NCBI GenBank assembly: GCA_008802785.1
Contig: VUYT01000003.1
Location: 1-64,000, forward strand
Source of the DNA: Symmetrospora coprosmae
Lineage: Eukaryota; Basidiomycota; Cystobasidiomycetes; Symmetrosporaceae
Length of the DNA: 64,000 bases
Reading direction: 5' to 3'
Position numbers and translations under genes: made by a program. This document shows, piece after piece, positions 1-10,854 of this stretch. Numbering within the stretch: the first letter of the stretch is position 1; each line of letters starts with the position of its first letter. The notes beneath the pieces are model-generated. The model ran no database searches. It saw only the letters and a list, made by a program, of their open reading frames with translations, and was not told the origin of the DNA.

Positions 1-560
1 CCGGCAAAGGGCTTCTTCGCTACATCGTCGGCACGCGCAAATATGGCATCGCACTCGGCGGAAGCGACGTCGGTCTAGTAGGATATGTGGACGCGGACCA
101 TCAAGGCTGTTTGGACAGTAGGAGATCAACAACGGGATGGGCAGTCAAGTTCAAAGGGGGACTCATCGGATGGAAGTCCAAACGTCAGAACACAATCTCG
201 CACTCAACGGCCGAGTCAGAAATCATGGCTCTCGACGACATCGCTCGAGACATCGTTTGGGAGCGCCGGGCATTCGAAGCATTGGGCATTGCTGGAGTAG
301 GGACACGTCCAACAGACATCAACATCGACAACCGCGCATCAGTCGATCTCGCCAAGAACCGAACATCGCACGATTCGACAAAGCACATCCATTCTCGCTA
401 TCTCTGGGTCCGCGAACTTATCGGCGACAAGATCGTGAATGTTCAGCACATTGCAGGAACGGAGAATCCGGCGGATATCTTCACGAAGCCTCTTCCGCGC
501 GATACATTGCAGAAGCATTTGCGAACGCTCAGAATAGAAGAACCACAGACATCAGACTAA
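1..560 (+). mobile_element. Ty1/copia retroelement, 3' end of pol (RNase H)
   Basis: Fossil of an LTR retroelement of the Ty1/copia family, entering from the left edge. One frame open from position 3 to the stop at 558-560 carries the copia-type RNase H domain: the YVDADHQGC segment, then STTGWAVK, the SHSTAESE motif, the KHIHSRYLWVRE segment and the terminal ADIFTKPLP motif typical of copia pol. The visible part looks whole; gag, protease, integrase and most of the reverse transcriptase lie outside the window, so the state of the whole element cannot be judged. It is followed within 8 bp by a TGTTAGAATG word typical of a copia LTR start. Age cannot be estimated without both LTRs. Confidence 0.9.
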
Positions 561-567
561 GTAGGAG

Positions 568-700
568 TGTTAGAATGTAGTCTTGATGTCTGCATTAGTC
601 ATGATACCCTCTTGTCTTCTTACGAAGTCGGGACAAGCGAAAGTAACCTGGATCACCAATTATCAATTATCTGCACTTGCAGACTGATGCGCGATTCTTG
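568..700 (+). repeat. Probable start of the copia 3' LTR
   Basis: TGTTAGAATG begins 8 bp after the pol stop, directly after a short purine-rich stretch that could serve as polypurine tract. TGTTAGAATG-like starts are common for copia LTRs. I could not fix the right boundary (no partner LTR in the window), so the end given is only a minimum guess. Confidence 0.45.
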
Positions 701-2848
701 ACCAGAATGAAACCTGCGCATAATCCGGTGCAGATTGGTTTGCAGATCTTGTGCAGCGAATGGGCTGCCCAGACGTACGCCCTGACAACGGACAGCTACA
801 CCGCCGGACAGCAATCGCTGCCTGCGCTGACAGCGATAAGGCTGATCGCCAAAACCGGCACCTGGAGCGCGTCGGCCATCGCGAGCGGAATTCCTTCTTT
901 GTCAGTGAAAAGCAGAATGCCAACACCCTCGCTATAGACGAAAACTCTGACCTACACAAACTGGAGGGCCGTATAGCCGACATCCCGTGGAGCAATTGCT
1001 GTGCGACGTCATTTGAGAGGTAGCGGCTGTATCACAGCTCCAATCGTGAGCGTGGTGTCCGGCTTGGATGACAGCATAGTCTCTAGTGTCAGCATAGTCT
1101 TTGACAACGGGACATGTCCGTACGCTCTACGCCGTATCGGAGACAAGGTTCACTGCTCGGCCAAGTGCAGCCAGCGGTGCAAGAATATGATCCGCTCGCA
1201 GACTATGCAGGTATGTCGGGAGATCTTGCAGCAGCCGTCCAGACGTCCTCACTGCAAGCATGTTTGCATGGGAAACTACACCGCCGGGCAGCAACTGGTG
1301 CTTCTGGTGCAGGATACGTGGAGATGCGCATTGTGCGATTAGCGGTTGTACAACTTCTGCGCTGGCAACAGCCTTTGGCTAATTGATCGAACCCCGATGT
1401 GCTCAGACTTTATTTGTAATGTGCGAGCAGTGAGTATATCGCGGCTGCTCTGTTCTATTTTCCATCCCGCGGGCTGTGTGAGTTCGTTGAAATCGGAGGT
1501 AGCATCCAGGTGCAGCAGTGTCTACAGACCTGCGCCATCCATCATCAACCATTTCCCTTCGCCCGACCGCCGACTTGCCTAGGATGGTTCCGCATACAGT
1601 ACAAGTCTGGGTCGCCACAGCATCACGAAACGAATTGCAGATCATCAGCCTTGACGCATATTGGAATTTTTCGGAGGTAAGGAGGTAGTTTACTGCACCA
1701 TCTGTACCACGATTCTGCGGGGCATGCCCGACAATTGTCGCCCATCGTGCAATGCTTGCTCGTATCAGAAACGTCTTGTACCTGTATTGTTACGATAGGA
1801 GCGCTTTGCACATGCGCTTCCACCTAATGTGACGACACTATGGTCGAAGGCAGAGAGAAGGGCGCGGATCTTGGTTTGCCTAAGCAACTGACGCCGCAAT
1901 GAACGCAATAGCATCGGCCGCCAAGGGAGGACTACGAGGCTCCGCTATCGTTACGATACGGGCTATAAGACCGGGCAAATATTAGTGTCAGGGCGAACGG
2001 TGTGGTGAGTCGGCAATAGTAAAAATGATGTATGGCTCGAGCTCCACTGCATGTGGGTCGCTATCCAGGAAGCCGGGGGTTGGCCGCGGTCGGTTGTTGG
2101 GCACAGCGAGGTTGTACAGCAGCGAGGTCTACCAGCCTGTCTGCTTGTTTGTAGGCTTTCACATGTTAGCATGTGGGTAACGCAGTGCATGATCCGCGAG
2201 TCCGGGCCGGCTGGTGGCGTACGGAGCCGGGCCCTCGCGATCTTCTCGAAGACGCTCCAGTGAAAGTAGGTACGGATCGAGGCTCTGCAGCACATTAGCT
2301 TTGTTTGGGATGCACCATCTCCGATATTGAAGCGCGACAGGAGGAGGGCACGTGAGGAAGGGAGCGCGCCAGGATGAGAGCGCGTGAGTAGGGTGAGGAC
2401 GAGCTGGAGGTGATCACGACACGCGGCGGCTTAGGAGCGTACATGAGGCAGGGATGTGCGACGATGGAATCAGTAGGTCGGTAGCTCGCATCGACAAGTA
2501 TCTTGCGAGAACATCAGGACAGGGGAAAGTGCCAACTGTTCGGCAGATACATAGAGATTTCCTGCGGACGATGCAGGATTTCCTTGGCGGCCGACTGCCG
2601 GAAAGGAGTTCTTCGAGAGGCAGCCTGCTTCCTCGCTTGCTCTCTCACTCAGTCCTGTAATGTGTTCTGCCGATGTCTTGTCCGTCACGCGTGTGACAGT
2701 GTCGGAGTGACATTTATAAGTTAGCGGTCACCCTGTGAGGTGAGCCCACCGTCACGGCTGCCACCCCTTCCTCCCCGTTGTGCACGCTTGAGCCGCTTGG
2801 CCTCCTGCCGCACATCATTACCTTTCCTTGGGATTGCTGTGCAAAGAC
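700..2848. other. Gene-poor stretch with degenerate duplicated sequence
   Basis: About 2.1 kb without a convincing gene. Open frames are short and lack splice-supported structure. A 19-base word (CTACACCGCCGGACAGCAA at 796-814) recurs with one change at 1276-1294, in the same relative reading frame (both read YTAGQQ), and flanking words are shared loosely, so an old duplication or a decayed repeat is likely. A Cys-rich frame at 1001-1342 was considered and not called. TTTATAA near 2710-2717 could be a TATA-like element for the next gene, about 135 bp upstream of its ATG. Confidence 0.4.
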
Positions 2849-5800
2849 ATGTCGAGGATAGCTGGGCTGTTGACGAAGCGGCGCGGGACGGAGGGGGAAG
2901 GTGGAGGAGGTGGATCGTCGCCGGACAAGGGCAGAGACAGGGATAGGGACAGAGATGCAAGGGCAAAGAGCAGGAGCGCGCGCTCGCCGTCAGTCATCAG
3001 TGATGGGGACCGGCCATCGGTATCGATACACTCATCGCCCTTGCTGTCGCCGTCGTCGTCGTCGTCATCCTTCATGGCGGCCTCGACATCCTCGCCGACA
3101 GCGTCAAAGGTGGTGCCGCGACGTCCGAGTGCAGGCGAATTGAGGCAGCAGCAGCAGCTCCAGCAGCAGCAGCAGCAGCAGCAGCAGTCTGCACTGTCGA
3201 TGGCCTCGGATGGGACACCCCTGGTCTACGACTCGACCTCGTATCACTCTCCGCATGACCCCAGCCATGGCGCAGGCACTGCTCGGCGCGCGTCTCTCAT
3301 CGTCAATGGTCGCAACCGCTTCTCGCGCGTCCTCAACGGCAATGGCAATAGCAGCATTGCCAGCAGCAGCGATGCGAACGGGAACGCCGCCGGCACAGAA
3401 ACAGACCATCAAGACACGAACGGGGCTGCTGTATTGTCTGACAGTCGCACTCCCGCCGAGCACGCGTCCAGTGCGGGGCAGCAGCAGCAGCATCAGCATG
3501 GGCCCTCATCGATATCAGGCCCGAGCGAAGGCTCCTTGTCACTCGATGCTCTCCTTGGCCCAGGTGCAGCACCTCCCCTCACGCCGCAATCGCAGTCTCA
3601 CCCCCTCCTCCTGCATCCGACGGCCAACGGTGTTGGCGCCACCATCGTTGAAGGCGACAACCACCTCCGCCTCTCGACCTTTTCCTCCACATCCGACATG
3701 CCTACGCCGCGGCCTAATGAGGCAGCCGAGCTCCAGCCTCTGCCGCTTCCCTTCAATGGAAGCGGCGAGAGGCGCTCCTACCCGCCCGTCTTCGAGCACT
3801 CGGACGTTCATACGAGCAGCTCGTCCAGCAGCGCAGCATCAACACCTGCGCTTGGTGTCGGATCGCTACAAGGTCACAGACATCATGGGGTCGGCGCAGC
3901 CGCAGCTGGCAGTACCTTCCCGGTGATACAGATCGAGCGCACCGCTTCCAACGAAAGCCGACCGCCATCTCGGCGTCAGGCATCCACCGGTTCTGCTCTG
4001 CTGCCCAGTGCTGCTCATGACGTTGCTAGCGAAGCGCAGGCGCGTGCTCGCTCCGCAAGTGCTTCATCCAGCACAAGCGGTACCGCCAAGCAGTCCGCCA
4101 ACACAGCAGTAATCGGTTCAGGCGGGCGAGGCCGGACCAGCTCGCGTCCGCCCATGCTTAAGAAGAAGTCTAGTCGGACGAACGCGAGCATGGGCATCTC
4201 GAGCGCCCTAGCCTATTCTGGCATGCAACTAGCTCAATCAGCCTCGGCCTTGCAAGGCTCGTTTGCAGGAGCCGGTCAAGCCAACAGCCGAGCAGTGCCC
4301 GCTATGCCTCCGAGTCGGCATCAGAGCCTGGAGGCCGTACCTCAGGATGAGCACGGAGCCACTATCACGTCCTCGACCGCTACCGAACATTCTCAGCAGC
4401 CTTTCCTTATGAGCCGGTCGAGTGAGGAGGCTTACTCTGGGTACGAGTCGCCTGCACCCATCAGCAATTATACGCCAAACGATTCGCCGAGATACGATGA
4501 CGATCCAACATTCCACGCAATGACGAGCATGGACGCTCTGGGCGATTTCGAGGACGTTGTTGGGCAGCTAGGCGCTGGATATGCGCTAGCTAGCAGTAAG
4601 CGGAACGCCGATTTCCACGCTATGTTCAAGAACATCCCGGAAGATGACTTTCTCATCGAGGGTGCGTCAGCTTTAATGCTCGGAACGTACAGAAACATAC
4701 TGAAGTCTGCTGCAGACTACGGCTGTGCCCTTCAGCGGGAGATCCTGTGTCAGGGCCGGCTGTACATCTCCGAGCACCACCTCTGCTTCTATGCCAATAT
4801 CTTTGGCTGGGTAACCACAGTGAGCTTGAAGCCCAGTCGCTAAACTGTACTGGCACGGCCGACCTGACTGTCTGAGGAACCTGTCTCAGCTCGTCCTGGC
4901 TTTCAACGAGGTCATCGCCATCGAGAAGCGCAACACTGCACTCGTGATTCCAAACGCGATTCATATCGCTACGATGCACTCGCGCAACACATTCGCGTCT
5001 TTCTTGTCGAGAGACATGACCTGCGACCTGATTGTCTCGCTCTGGCGGAACCAGCATCCCGAAGTCCCTGCGAGTGCTGCGCTGCCCGACGCAGCCGCTG
5101 CCACGGATGACGAAGAGGAGTACGGCGGCATGTCCAATGCGGATGAGCACGGGAACGACGCCGGCGATGCTGCACCGCAGCGGAAGAAGCAGAAAACTCC
5201 GCGCAAAGCCGGCCGATTCCGTCGGAATAAAGCGACCTCAAACGCTACCCCTGCAGCCATTGCACTCATAGAGGGAGAGGTTGACGGCAAGCAAAGCATC
5301 GTCGCCGTCACCAACGGCCGGACTGGCGGCGGCGGCGGCGGCGGCGGTAGTAGGACCGAATTGCCTGCAAGCAAGAAACAAGCAGCGACACCGGTTGCAC
5401 ATGCACCAACGCAATGCAATTGCGAGAAAGGAGGGACGCCGCATCTAGCAACGACCGTGATGGACTCGACCTTCCCCGGCTCACCAGAGAAGCTATACAA
5501 TCTCATCTTTACTTCGGGCTTCATGCGCGATTTCCTCTCGAATGATATGCAACTGACTGGTGAGCATTCGACAGCCATTCCCTTGCATGCTTGAAGCAAG
5601 CGGAGGCGACAAAGTACAGCTCATAGCAGAGGTCTTCTGCACCCGCAGACCTGCAAATCGGCGACTGGGCACCGCAAAAGTCTGGTTCAAATCTGCTCAC
5701 GAGGACGTACAAGTACATCAAGCCTCTCAGCGCGCCTGTCGGACCCAAGTCAGCGCAGTGCATCCTGGTCGATGAGAACCTGCATGTCGATTTCGACGAT

Positions 5801-6866
5801 TTTGTCGTCACACTGACTACGACACGTACACCCGAGGTCCCGAGCGGAGGAAGCTTTGCGGTCAAGACCAAGACGTGCTTGACGTGGGCCAAGAACAACT
5901 CGACGAGGGTGCTCGTGACGACTACGGTCGACTGGACGGGGAGGAGTTTCATCAGGGGTGATTTGGAGCGAAAGCTGGGTCGATTGTCTTGTACAGAGAG
6001 AGGGCTGACGCGAATCCGGTACTTCAGGCATCATCGACCGATCATCGATTGACGGGCAAAAGGCCCTTTACATTGCTCTCGAGAAGTCAGTGCGAGCGTA
6101 CATTGCGCAGCATCGGAACGAATTCCATGCCGGCGGCGACGATGAGCTGGGCGACGAGGGAGACGACAGAGAGGCCGGTGAAGGGTCAAATGGTGGTGGC
6201 GGTGGCGAGAATGAAAGCAGTCAAGACCGACGTGGCTTGTCGAGTCCAAACAGCAAAGGCGAGGGAAGTGCAAGAAGCCGGCCAGGCAGCAGCGGCGAAC
6301 CTGCGGGCGGGACGAGCAGCGACGTCAAAGCACAGACTGGACCGCGCGAACCTTTGGCACCCATTGCGGCCGCCATTCCGCAGCTCAAGCCATTGTGCGA
6401 TTTTTTGACGACACTCTGGGACATGCTTGGTGATGCTGCGGGGCAGATGAGCGTCACGGCGCTCGTCTGTACGGGGCTGATCTTTGTGCTTGTGGTGTCG
6501 AACCTGTTTACGCTCTCGTCGCTGCGCAAATCGAGCTCGAGATACGTTCCCAGCCGACGTCCTCCGCCAAACTATGCGGTCACAGGCGAGCGATCCGCGG
6601 AGGACGGGCGACGAACAACAGCGGGTGGTGGTGGTGGAGGAGGGGAGACGAGCGATGTGGCTGCGGCTGTGCGCGGAGTCCTGCAGGACTACTTTGCGGG
6701 GCACGGGTCAGGCGGTGGTGGTGCCAGTGGTTCCTTTGGCGTGATTGAACCGGAGGGGCCGCCTGGGAGGTCACCCCGGGAAGAGGTGGAAGCGATCAAG
6801 CGTATGCTGGATGAGGTAGAGGGGCGCGTGATGCGACTCCGGGCGTCTGTGGAGGACGTGGATTGA
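2849..6866 (+). CDS. GRAM- and VASt-domain sterol transfer protein (Lam/Ysp family)
   Basis: Probable ER-anchored lipid transfer protein of the Lam/Ltc (StART-like) family, which move sterol at ER-plasma membrane or ER-mitochondrion contacts. Exons 2849-4819, 4890-5559, 5649-5957 and 6028-6866 give 1,262 aa. The first ~580 residues are low complexity (Ser/Ala/Gln, with a polyglutamine tract). A GRAM domain follows (~585-690; the LYISEHHLCFYANIFGW segment crosses intron 1), then a basic Gly-rich linker, a VASt domain starting near residue 847 (FPGSPEKLYNLIF, later TYKYIKPLSAP), a single transmembrane helix near 1125-1146 and a short C-terminal coiled coil. ATG at 2849 is the first in frame. 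The domain order GRAM-VASt-TM is diagnostic; which yeast Lam it matches is not clear. Confidence 0.88.
3146..3187 (+). repeat. CAG repeat encoding polyglutamine
   Basis: Two CAG runs (4 and 9 units) separated by one CTC codon lie in the N-terminal low-complexity region of the GRAM/VASt gene. Such tracts vary in length between strains. Confidence 0.85.
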
Positions 6867-7179
6867 TGAAAGCGGGGCAGGGTCGCAGTGGCAGTCGCGG
6901 CAGTCAGTTAGGCCTTGATCCGTCCACACGAAGCAGTTACGTTGCCTATGTAGATGTCAGTGTTTCATTGTAGTCGACGATGAAAAGCAATCGTGTCCAT
7001 GGCCATTCGCCCCATTGTCCGTGCCATCCATCCACCGGCGGCGGTGGTGACACACTGCAGCAGCCCGGACGGGGGGGGGGGGGGGGGTGGCTGGTGACGG
7101 CGACGGCCTCCCTCTCTGCCTTGTGACGACTTTCACCCGAGGAACATAGCACAGCACAGCATACCACATCCCAGAAACC
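6867..7179. other. Intergenic region with a 17-G homopolymer
   Basis: Gap between the sterol transporter and the Ca2+/H+ exchanger. It holds an uninterrupted run of 17 G at 7071-7087, about 93 bp upstream of the exchanger ATG. No open frame of note. Confidence 0.7.
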
Positions 7180-9339
7180 ATGTGTAAGTACGGTAGAGGG
7201 AGAACCGCATCGTCGTCCTCCCCGCAGGCTGAAATTGAAATGCTCACTCACCCCTGCGTCAGCCTCGAGCGAGCGCTCCCCACTCCTGGGCGGCAACGGC
7301 AGCAACAGCAACAGCAACAGCGCAGCCTCAGCCACGGCCAGAACGGGAAGGAGGAGCAGCGCAGGAAGACGCTCGAGCACGGCACTCGGAAGCGTAGACC
7401 ACCAGCCATCCTTGCTCGAATCCTTCAAGAACCTCTTCTTCTACTCTTATGTCAACATCCTCCTCCTCGCAGTCCCCTTCAGCTTTGTCTCGCACTTTGC
7501 CGGATGGTGGGCGCTCTTTTCAGAAAGAGTGTGCTTGCTATGCTGATGCTCTTGTTCTTGCTCTTTCCCTCTGCTGTTGCCGTTGACGCCTCTGCGTCGC
7601 CACTGCGTCTTGTCTCCAGGGGCGCAACGGCCACGTTCCTCACGAGCTTCCTCGCCATCGTGCCCCTCGCCGGTCTGCTCGGAGAGGCAACTGAGCAAGT
7701 CAGCCTCAGTGGGTTCTGCTTTCCGTACATGAATAGGCCACAGTCAGAGGACTTGATTGACTGACTGGCCGACCGACGCACTGACATCATGGCCTTTCAG
7801 GACTCGGTCAAACGCTCGGCGGTCTGTACGTTCGAGAGTGCCTTCCCATGAAACAATGCACACACTAAACAGTCATCCACCTGACAGTCTCAATGCGACC
7901 TTCGGAAACGCCGTCGAGGCCATTGTAAGCGATGGAGATTGACCCTCTCTCCCTCACCCCGAAGACACCGGTCAAAGACGCTGAAATGTGCCTTTCATCT
8001 TCTAGGTCGGCATTGTTGCCCTTCAGCAGAATCAGCTCCGCATCGTCCAAACATCCATGCTCGGCTCTATCCTCTCCAACCTGCTGCTCGTCCTCGGGTG
8101 CTCCTTTGTGGCAGCCGGCAAGAACTACAAGCAGGCCAAATTCAGAGTAACGGCAGCTCAGACCAATTGCAGCATTCTCATGCTCGCCGGAGCTACTCTC
8201 ATTATTCGTGCGTCTGCCTCATCATGTGCGCGGAGGCCGATACACGACGTGCCCTGGACTTAGACGCATCACACGATAGCTGCCGCCTACCATGCTTCGA
8301 ACGGTGATCACAAGCTGCACACGCAGCCCATTGGCAAGGAGGCGACTCTTGCCATGCTGTCAGGCATATCCGAGAACGTCTTTAACGGCGGGCGAGACCT
8401 GAGTGGCCTGCTCGTCATTAGCCGAGCTACCTCCATCGTACGTTCAACCTCGAGAAGCTGGCTTCCACCTCGGAAACACGCATGCTGATACGAGTTGGCG
8501 CCCCGTCAGATCCTTCTCCTCATGTACATCGCCTGTGCGTGATGCTACCCTAAAACGGGTCCGGGCACTTTCACTCGCTCTGACCTGTGCCTCTATTCGC
8601 AGACCTCTATTTCCAGCTCAAGTCGCACGCCGACCTGTTCGAGGCTGAGGCGCAAGAGGAGGCCGAAACTGAAGAGGCAAAGATGAACGTCTGGTCTTCC
8701 GTCATTGCCCTCGTCGGCATCACCGTCGTCACGGCCTTCTGTGCGGATTACTTGGTCGAGAGCATCGACGAGTTCAGCTCGAAACTAGGCATTCCGAAGA
8801 CGTTCATTGGTATCATTCTCCTGCCCATCGTCGGAAATGCAGCCGAACACGTCGTAAGTTGGTGATGGCCTCTACAGCTGGCTGACGAGCCGCGCTGACA
8901 TGTGCCTCTTTTCAGAGCGCCGTGTGGATGGCGATGAAGGGCAAAATGGAGATCACGCTTGGCAGTGAGTGGTGCTGGGTGCCAACAGTCTGTTCCCGAC
9001 TACTTGGCGCGACTGACGCTTGTGTCGATGCGTGCACCAGTTGCCGTTGGCAGCTCAATCCAGATCGCCGTTGGCGTCGTTCCCATTCTCGTCCTCGCAG
9101 GCTGGGCCATGGGTCGCGAGCTCACCCTCCAGTTCGGCCAGTTCGAGACGGTCTGCCTCTTCCTCTCGATCCTTCTGGTCAACTTGGTCTCTGGCGACGG
9201 TCTCTCGAATGTAGCTCTACTTCGCGCTCCAGCACCAATTGCTCTTGCTGACATTGCCTCTTCTGTGCAGTACCTCGAGGGTCTACTTCTAGTGGCGTTA
9301 TACGTTATCATGGCCGTCGCGTTCTACGTGTCGCCGTAA
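7180..9339 (+). CDS. Vacuolar Ca2+/H+ exchanger (CAX/Vcx1 family)
   Basis: Cation/proton antiporter expected to load Ca2+ into the vacuole. Twelve exons: 7180-7183, 7263-7530, 7620-7708, 7801-7825, 7888-7924, 8006-8207, 8280-8437, 8510-8534, 8603-8853, 8916-8964, 9041-9210, 9271-9339, giving 448 aa. The first repeat signature GGLLNATFGNAVEAI is spread over exons 4-5, and the second, ILLPIVGNAAEHV, ends exon 9; these two GNA(V/A)E motifs are the conserved cation sites of the family. About ten hydrophobic segments are visible, with an acidic loop (EAEAQEEAETEEAK) in the middle as in CAX proteins. Exon 1 has only the ATG plus one base, and exons of 25, 25 and 37 nt occur, so automated calls are likely to be wrong here. 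The donor of exon 2 (GTGCTT) is the least certain junction. Confidence 0.9.
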
Positions 9340-9578
9340 GCTCGCGGTTCGAGATCACTTGTAGTTGCCCATTGCCCCAGCGTAATACGATGCATGCTTT
9401 GCTTGAGACACCTGCACTTCTCGCCGGCTGCCGTCTCCCAGTGGCTTGTTCTACACTGCGACTTTGCCTTCTTTCTCGCGCGATCATCGCTTGTCGGTGT
9501 TCTCCATGGCATACACTTTGGCCCTCATCTAGCGCCGGTGGGGTGGAAAGCGTTCTCAGCGAGTCGCCCTTTGCATGT

Positions 9579-10601
9579 TCATACTAGAGCGTCATAGCGT
9601 GCACCCACCTCATCGAAACGCTTCTCTGATTCTTCGCGCGATCTGCCTGGGATCGCTTCAATGCCCCGCTTGACGGCTTCGCGCGTCTCGATCTTGCTGC
9701 ACCACGCTTTGAGGTTGGGATACTCGTCCAGGTCTATTTTGACCATGTAGTGCCCTCGGACCCAGCTGCAGTGTGCAATGTCTACGATACTGTACTTGTC
9801 GCCGACGAGCCACTGACGGGTTGCAAGACGCTTGTCGAGAAGCGAGAAGAGACGACGGGTCTCGTTCATGAAGCGGCCGATAGCGTAGTCAGACCTAGCA
9901 TTCGCCATTGTCTGATAGTAGAACGCCGAGCCTAAATTTGGCCCGATGCCTCCTGTGTGGAACGCGAGCCAACTCAAGGACTCGTAGTATTCGACGCTAC
10001 CATGAGGGAACGAGAGCTTGTGCTCCGTGTCGTATTTGTCGACGAGGTACTGCATGCAGGCAATCGACTCGAAGAGGGTATAGGCTCCATCCGTTAGAGC
10101 TGGCATGCGCTGTAGCAGGCATCTTTTTCGGTTAGCTCGGCTGTGTAAGAGTGTGCAGAGAAGTGAGGGAACACACTCACGCCGTTCGGATTGATCTGCG
10201 AAACCCGTCCATCAAGCAGAATCGAGGCTCTTTCAGTTCGGGCTGTCGCCACAGCTTCCTCGGCGTCTGGTCTGGCCTGTCATGTCCGACTTCGGCCCGC
10301 CCCACCTTTGAGAACCAATCCGACTTCTGCTCGCCCTCCATGAGCTTGATGGCGTGTACCTTGTATGGCAGACCGAGCTCTTCCAGGGTGATGCTGACCT
10401 GGTGCGGTGCGGGACAAGGTGGAGACGGTCAATGACGCTACCATGAGCAATAGGAATGCATGCGCAATGAGGCCGACCTTGTAGCCATTTGGCGTGCCCT
10501 GATGAGCATACTGCAGACCATCAGCGTTCTTCCAGACTCGCTGGTACTGCTTGCGACCTCTGCACGCGTACAGCGAGATAGGCGGTGATGTCGGACGTCA
10601 T
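9579..10601 (-). CDS. Glutathione S-transferase (Ure2p/YfcG-like)
   Basis: Five exons on the minus strand (10572-10601, 10478-10510, 10306-10398, 10181-10195, 9579-10109) give 233 aa. The N-terminal thioredoxin-fold half has GTPNGYKVSITLEELGL and the NPNGRMPALTD segment with the cis-proline that binds glutathione; the C-terminal helical half has QYLVDKYD, WLAFHTGGIGP and VGDKYSIVDIAHCSW, typical of fungal Ure2p-like or theta-like GSTs. It should conjugate glutathione to electrophiles or act as a peroxidase; the substrate cannot be read from sequence. Exon 4 is a 15-nt micro-exon (INPNG) inside the conserved glutathione-binding loop. The gene converges with the Ca2+/H+ exchanger, 239 bp between stops. 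Confidence 0.88.
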
Positions 10602-10854
10602 GCTGGGCGTTTATGGAGAGCGATGAAAGTAGACAGAGGAAGAGGTAGAAGAGCCACACGTTAGTGGTCAGTAGAGAGCAGTCTCGTTCATGCGTCAGTC
10701 CCCAATAGCGCTCTTCGGGCGAAACGATGCGTGTCTTCATGGCCGAGAGGGCGCGCTAGTACGCTGCCACGCACGACCACCGAGGGAGGCCGCGGGCGAC
10801 CGTCGGTCATGCGGAAGACGTCAGCGAGCAGCGAGCAGCGAGCAGCGAGACGAG

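Noticed and set aside
1001-1342. Cys-rich open frame (CSAKCSQRCK, CKHVC, CALC) resembling an NF-X1 or other zinc-finger protein
   Set aside because: Cys spacing does not fit a known finger, no start or splice context, and it overlaps the duplicated low-quality region.
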